A DNA stretch of 16,921 nt from Bacillota bacterium (lineage in GTDB: Bacteria; Bacillota; Clostridia; Christensenellales; CAG-138), in contig JAEEYN010000168.1 of the NCBI GenBank assembly GCA_016288175.1, forward strand, positions 1 through 16,921, in the 5' to 3' direction. The notes under the pieces were generated by a model. It was not told the DNA's origin. It saw only the letters and a program-made list of their open reading frames with translations, and made no database searches. The position numbers and the translations under genes are program-made. The first letter of the stretch is position 1. Every line of letters starts with the position of its first letter. Positions 14,172 to 16,921 of this stretch are shown piece by piece.

Positions 14172-15703
14172 AAACCAAGGTCAAAAACGTAATGATCGTC
14201 AGCCTTTCCTCCGGCATACTCGGGGAAAGATACGTAAAGCACGAGCTCGATATCGGTCTCAAAAGGCTCGAAGCGCTCGGCCTTTCGGTGCGCTTTTCGA
14301 AGAACGCGCTCATGGGGCGGAAATACCTCGATGAGCACCCCGAAAAGCGGGCGGAGGATTTTATCGAGGCGTTCCGCGATCCGGACGTCGATTTGATCCT
14401 CTGCGCGATCGGCGGGGACGACACCTACCGCCTGCTGCCTTATCTTTTCGGCAATGACGAGCTGAAAAACGCCGTGGAAGCGGGAAAAGACAAGCTCTTC
14501 CTCGGCTTTTCGGATACGACGTGCAATCACCTGATGCTGCATAAGCTCGGCCTTCCGACCTTCTACGGTCAGGCTTTCCTGCCGGATATCTGCGAGCTCG
14601 ATGCCGAAATGCTGCCCTATACGGAGAAGTATTTCCGCGAGCTTATAGAGACCGGACGGATCGGAAAGATCATGCCGAGCAAATTCTGGTATGAGGAGCG
14701 CGAAGATTTCAGCGAGAAAGCCGTCGGCACGCCCCGCGTTTCTCATGAAAACGACGGTTTCCGGCTGCTTCAGGGCAGCCCCGTATTCAACGGGAAGATC
14801 CTCGGCGGCTGCGTCGAATCGCTCGCCGACCTTTTGCTCGGCACGGATCACCCCGACGAACCCGCCGTCGCCAAGAAATACGGCCTTTTCCCAGATATCG
14901 AGGATTGGCGCGGGAAGATCCTTCTGCTCGAATCGAGCGAGCTCAAGATCCCGCCCGAGGAATACCGCCGCGCACTCGAAGCGCTCAAAGCGACGGGCGT
15001 TTTCGGCGCGGTAAACGGCATCCTCGTCGGAAAACCCATGGACGAGACCTATATGGAGGAATATCACCGCCTGCTGGTCGAGGTCGTGGACGACCCGAAC
15101 CTGCCCATCCTTGCGAACATCAGCATCGGCCACGCGGCGCCGCGCTGCATCATCCCCTTCGGAATGTCTGCGGAGGTCGACGCCGCTCATCAGAGCATCG
15201 CGTTCTTCGGGGACGAGGACGAGGAACCACATTATTGGGTATTCAGCCTTTCCGAAATGCCGCGAATGAAGGAGCAAATGGCGAACTGGTTCCACGAAAA
15301 ATGGGGCGTCCCGCTCGAAGCTTATCTCGAAAGCATGGATGAATGCCTTAAGGAAGCCGGTAATGGAAAGGGCAGAAAGCCCTATCCCGAGTGGTTCTGC
15401 GCGATCCAGTTCGGGACCGGCCGCATTCTCGGCGGGCTCGGCGTGATCGAAAACGATTTCCATAACCGCAAGGATCTTGCGCCGAACGTCTGCGCCGTCT
15501 ACACCGAGCCCGACTGCCGCGGCCGCGGGATCGCGGGCGATCTTCTCAATACAGCCTGCTCGGAAATGGCGTCCCGCGGCGTCGATACGCTGTATCTTCT
15601 GACCGATCACGAGGGCTTTTACGAGCGCTACGGTTGGGAATTCTGCTGCTTGGCGCTGGGCGACGGCGAGGAAGAGCCGTCGAGGATGTATGTGCACAGA
15701 TGA
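14168..15703 (+). CDS. S66 (MccF-like) serine peptidase fused to a GNAT acetyltransferase
   Basis: 511 residues. The start at 14168 overlaps the methyltransferase stop as ATGA and follows GAGGA; a longer reading from 14081 lies inside the previous gene. Residues 1-347 are an S66 peptidase with the Ser-Glu-His triad in place: GFSDTT (Ser115), LLLESSE (Glu255) and SIGHAAPR (His322), plus the GGDD turn at 82-85. Residues about 360-511 are a GNAT domain with strand MANWFHEKWG at its start, the acetyl-CoA loop RGRGIA (451-456) and a late FYERYGWEF motif. S66 enzymes include cell-wall LD-carboxypeptidases and MccF, which cuts aminoacyl-nucleotide antibiotics; the spacing here is MccF-like. No signal peptide is seen, so it acts in the cytosol. 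Other S66 and GNAT substrates remain possible. Confidence 0.9.
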   Translation: MKTKVKNVMIVSLSSGILGERYVKHELDIGLKRLEALGLSVRFSKNALMGRKYLDEHPEKRAEDFIEAFRDPDVDLILCAIGGDDTYRLLPYLFGNDELKNAVEAGKDKLFLGFSDTTCNHLMLHKLGLPTFYGQAFLPDICELDAEMLPYTEKYFRELIETGRIGKIMPSKFWYEEREDFSEKAVGTPRVSHENDGFRLLQGSPVFNGKILGGCVESLADLLLGTDHPDEPAVAKKYGLFPDIEDWRGKILLLESSELKIPPEEYRRALEALKATGVFGAVNGILVGKPMDETYMEEYHRLLVEVVDDPNLPILANISIGHAAPRCIIPFGMSAEVDAAHQSIAFFGDEDEEPHYWVFSLSEMPRMKEQMANWFHEKWGVPLEAYLESMDECLKEAGNGKGRKPYPEWFCAIQFGTGRILGGLGVIENDFHNRKDLAPNVCAVYTEPDCRGRGIAGDLLNTACSEMASRGVDTLYLLTDHEGFYERYGWEFCCLALGDGEEEPSRMYVHR

Positions 15704-15734
15704 TCGTTTTCGACAACAAACCGATTTCGGAAAG

Positions 15735-15759
15735 CCTTCTCCCCCGGAGAAGGTTTTTT
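15735..15759 (+). terminator. Terminator closing the mntP-S66/GNAT gene run
   Basis: CCTTCTCC (15735-15742) pairs perfectly with GGAGAAGG (15746-15753) around CCC, followed by six T. Confidence 0.9.
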
Positions 15760-15794
15760 ATTGCTTTTTTCCTTGAAATATATTCACTTTTCTC

Positions 15795-15824
15795 TTTACA
15801 ATCCTTGCCTTTTGGTTATATAAT
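15795..15824 (+). promoter_or_regulatory. gcvT promoter
   Basis: TTTACA (15795-15800), 18 bases, TATAAT (15819-15824). It predicts transcription from about 15831 and a leader of about 165 bases. Confidence 0.75.
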
Positions 15825-15830
15825 TATCGT

Positions 15831-15990
15831 GTATGGTTCTGCGAAGCGGCGGCCTTCAACCGAAAGGCGGTCTGCATCGTTATTTTGGTGCGGCCTGCAG
15901 AAGACGTCCGCGGCGCAGGCGGCGTTTCCGGCTCCTTTGAGGATCGGCGCCGCTGCCCGATGCTTATACTTCACCGATTACAATAGGAGG
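15831..15990 (+). promoter_or_regulatory. Long structured leader upstream of gcvT, class unknown
   Basis: GCATCG (15874-15879) pairs with CGATGC (15958-15963), closing a domain that contains a second stem, GCAGGCGGCG (15915-15924) with CGCCGCTGC (15948-15956, one bulge). A small GCCTT/AAGGC hairpin lies before it. GGAGG stands just before the ATG. The conserved CUCUCAGG-type cores of the glycine riboswitch are absent, so this is either another regulatory RNA or a plain leader. Confidence 0.4.
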
Positions 15991-15997
15991 CAAAACA

Positions 15998-16921
15998 ATG
16001 GAGAACTTTGATTCCCTCAAGAAGACCCCGCTGTTCGAGCGGCATATCGCCCTCGGCGGCAAGATCGTCGATTTCGGCGGCTGGGCGCTGCCTGTTCAGT
16101 ACCCCTCCGGCATTCTCGAAGAGTGCAAGGCCGTCCGCGAGCGCTGCGGTCTGTTCGACGTTTCCCATATGGGCGAGGTCGATATTTTCGGCGCTGACGC
16201 CTATGCGTACGTTCAGAAGATGGTCACCAACGACGTGACAACCATGACTCCCGGCCGCTGCCGCTATGCCGTAATGTGCTATGAAAACGGCGGCGCTGTG
16301 GACGACGTTCTCATCTATAAATTCGCGGACGATCACTATATGTTCATCGTCAACGCAGGCAATACCGACAAGGACTTCGCCTGGATGCAGGAGAATGTTT
16401 TCGGCGACGTGCGCGTTGAAAACAACAGCGCAAAGTGGGGTCAGCTGGCTCTGCAGGGTCCCGCGCATCAGGCAGTTCTCGACGCGGCGGGTTTTGAGGG
16501 CGAGATCCCCGCGAAGTACTATACCTTCACTGAGTGCATGAAGGTCGCAGGCATCCCCTGCCTCGTTTCCCGCACCGGCTATACCGGCGAGGACGGCGTT
16601 GAGCTCTACTGCGCGGCGGAGGATACCGTCCGTCTGCATGAGGCTCTTTGCGAAGCCGGCAAGGTCTGCGATATGCTGCCCTGCGGCCTCGGCGCAAGGG
16701 ACACCCTCCGTTTCGAGGCTTCCATGCCCCTCTACGGCCACGAAATGAACGAGACCATCACCCCCGTTGAGTGCGGCCTTGATTTCGCGATCAAACTCAA
16801 GAAGGAATACTTCATCGGCATCGAAGCGCTCAAGCAGCCCCGCACCCGCAAGCGCGTCGGTCTGAAGCTCGTCGGCAAGGGCATCGCCCGTCCCGATGCG
16901 GAAGTCCTCTGCAACGGCGAA
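15998..16921 (+). CDS. gcvT: Aminomethyltransferase, glycine cleavage T protein (3' end outside window)
   Basis: The first 308 residues of about 360 are visible; the frame is open at the right edge. The start follows GGAGG. Typical T-protein features are TPLFERHIALGGKIVDFGGWALP near the start in split form (TPLFERH, DFGGW, LPVQY), the FDVSHMGE motif (about 55-62), the folate-site GGAVDDVLIY segment, a WGQLALQGP segment and the SRTGYTGEDGVELY motif. It takes the aminomethyl group from the lipoylated H protein and hands it to tetrahydrofolate, releasing ammonia. gcvH and gcvP genes would be expected downstream, out of view. Confidence 0.95.
   Translation, partial: MENFDSLKKTPLFERHIALGGKIVDFGGWALPVQYPSGILEECKAVRERCGLFDVSHMGEVDIFGADAYAYVQKMVTNDVTTMTPGRCRYAVMCYENGGAVDDVLIYKFADDHYMFIVNAGNTDKDFAWMQENVFGDVRVENNSAKWGQLALQGPAHQAVLDAAGFEGEIPAKYYTFTECMKVAGIPCLVSRTGYTGEDGVELYCAAEDTVRLHEALCEAGKVCDMLPCGLGARDTLRFEASMPLYGHEMNETITPVECGLDFAIKLKKEYFIGIEALKQPRTRKRVGLKLVGKGIARPDAEVLCNGE

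Noticed and set aside
14033..15697. Open reading frame of about 550 residues on the minus strand
   Set aside because: It mirrors the S66-GNAT gene; GC-rich codon bias keeps the opposite frame open. The plus strand has intact catalytic motifs.
13368..15703. A microcin C-type biosynthesis cluster
   Set aside because: No MccB-like adenylating enzyme, short precursor gene or exporter is seen around the S66-GNAT gene.
15831..15997. Glycine riboswitch before gcvT
   Set aside because: The expected conserved cores are not present in either half of the leader.

Overview
The window looks like chromosomal DNA of a moderately GC-rich Gram-positive bacterium, most likely an uncultured gut or rumen Clostridia (Oscillospiraceae/Ruminococcaceae-like). 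The reasons are strong GGAGG ribosome binding sites, near-consensus SigA promoters, a DUF1292 gene next to ruvX, long-form HPF, a cohesin-type surface protein with a C-terminal wall-anchor-like tail, and hairpin-repeat arrays of a kind I associate with these bacteria. The assignment rests on gene content only.

Layout. (1) 1-1194: 3' part of a GT-C type membrane glycosyltransferase, cut by the window edge. (2) 1227-3215: an AT-rich islet holding a minus-strand zinc-ribbon protein with a CFI-box C-terminus and a divergent 54-residue ribbon-helix-helix protein. Their shared intergenic region carries a 10-bp tandem repeat inside the minus-strand promoter. Matching terminator-plus-hairpin repeats lie on both sides, and the islet stops at the 3' end of a minus-strand tRNA-Trp(CCA). 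(3) 3291-3727: gene-free DNA with tRNA and gene promoters and a possible small RNA. (4) 3728-4867: secreted cohesin-like surface protein. (5) 5136-8398: two paralogous proteins, each with several zinc ribbons and a four-helix membrane domain, with three small membrane proteins between them. (6) 8574-9563 argF; 9819-10343 hpf; 10501-11244 ruvX plus a DUF1292 gene. (7) 11295-15703: a compact gene run of mntP, a DUF4298 gene, a membrane-anchored EEP phosphatase/nuclease, a SAM methyltransferase, and an S66 peptidase fused to a GNAT acetyltransferase. (8) 15998-end: 5' part of gcvT behind a long structured leader.

Most genes are single transcription units bounded by clear promoters and intrinsic terminators. 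The items I would follow up first are the MccF-like S66 peptidase-GNAT fusion, which joins in one chain two enzyme types known separately from microcin C7 immunity; the RHH/CFI-box islet beside tRNA-Trp; the paired zinc-ribbon membrane proteins; and the structured gcvT leader that does not match the glycine riboswitch.
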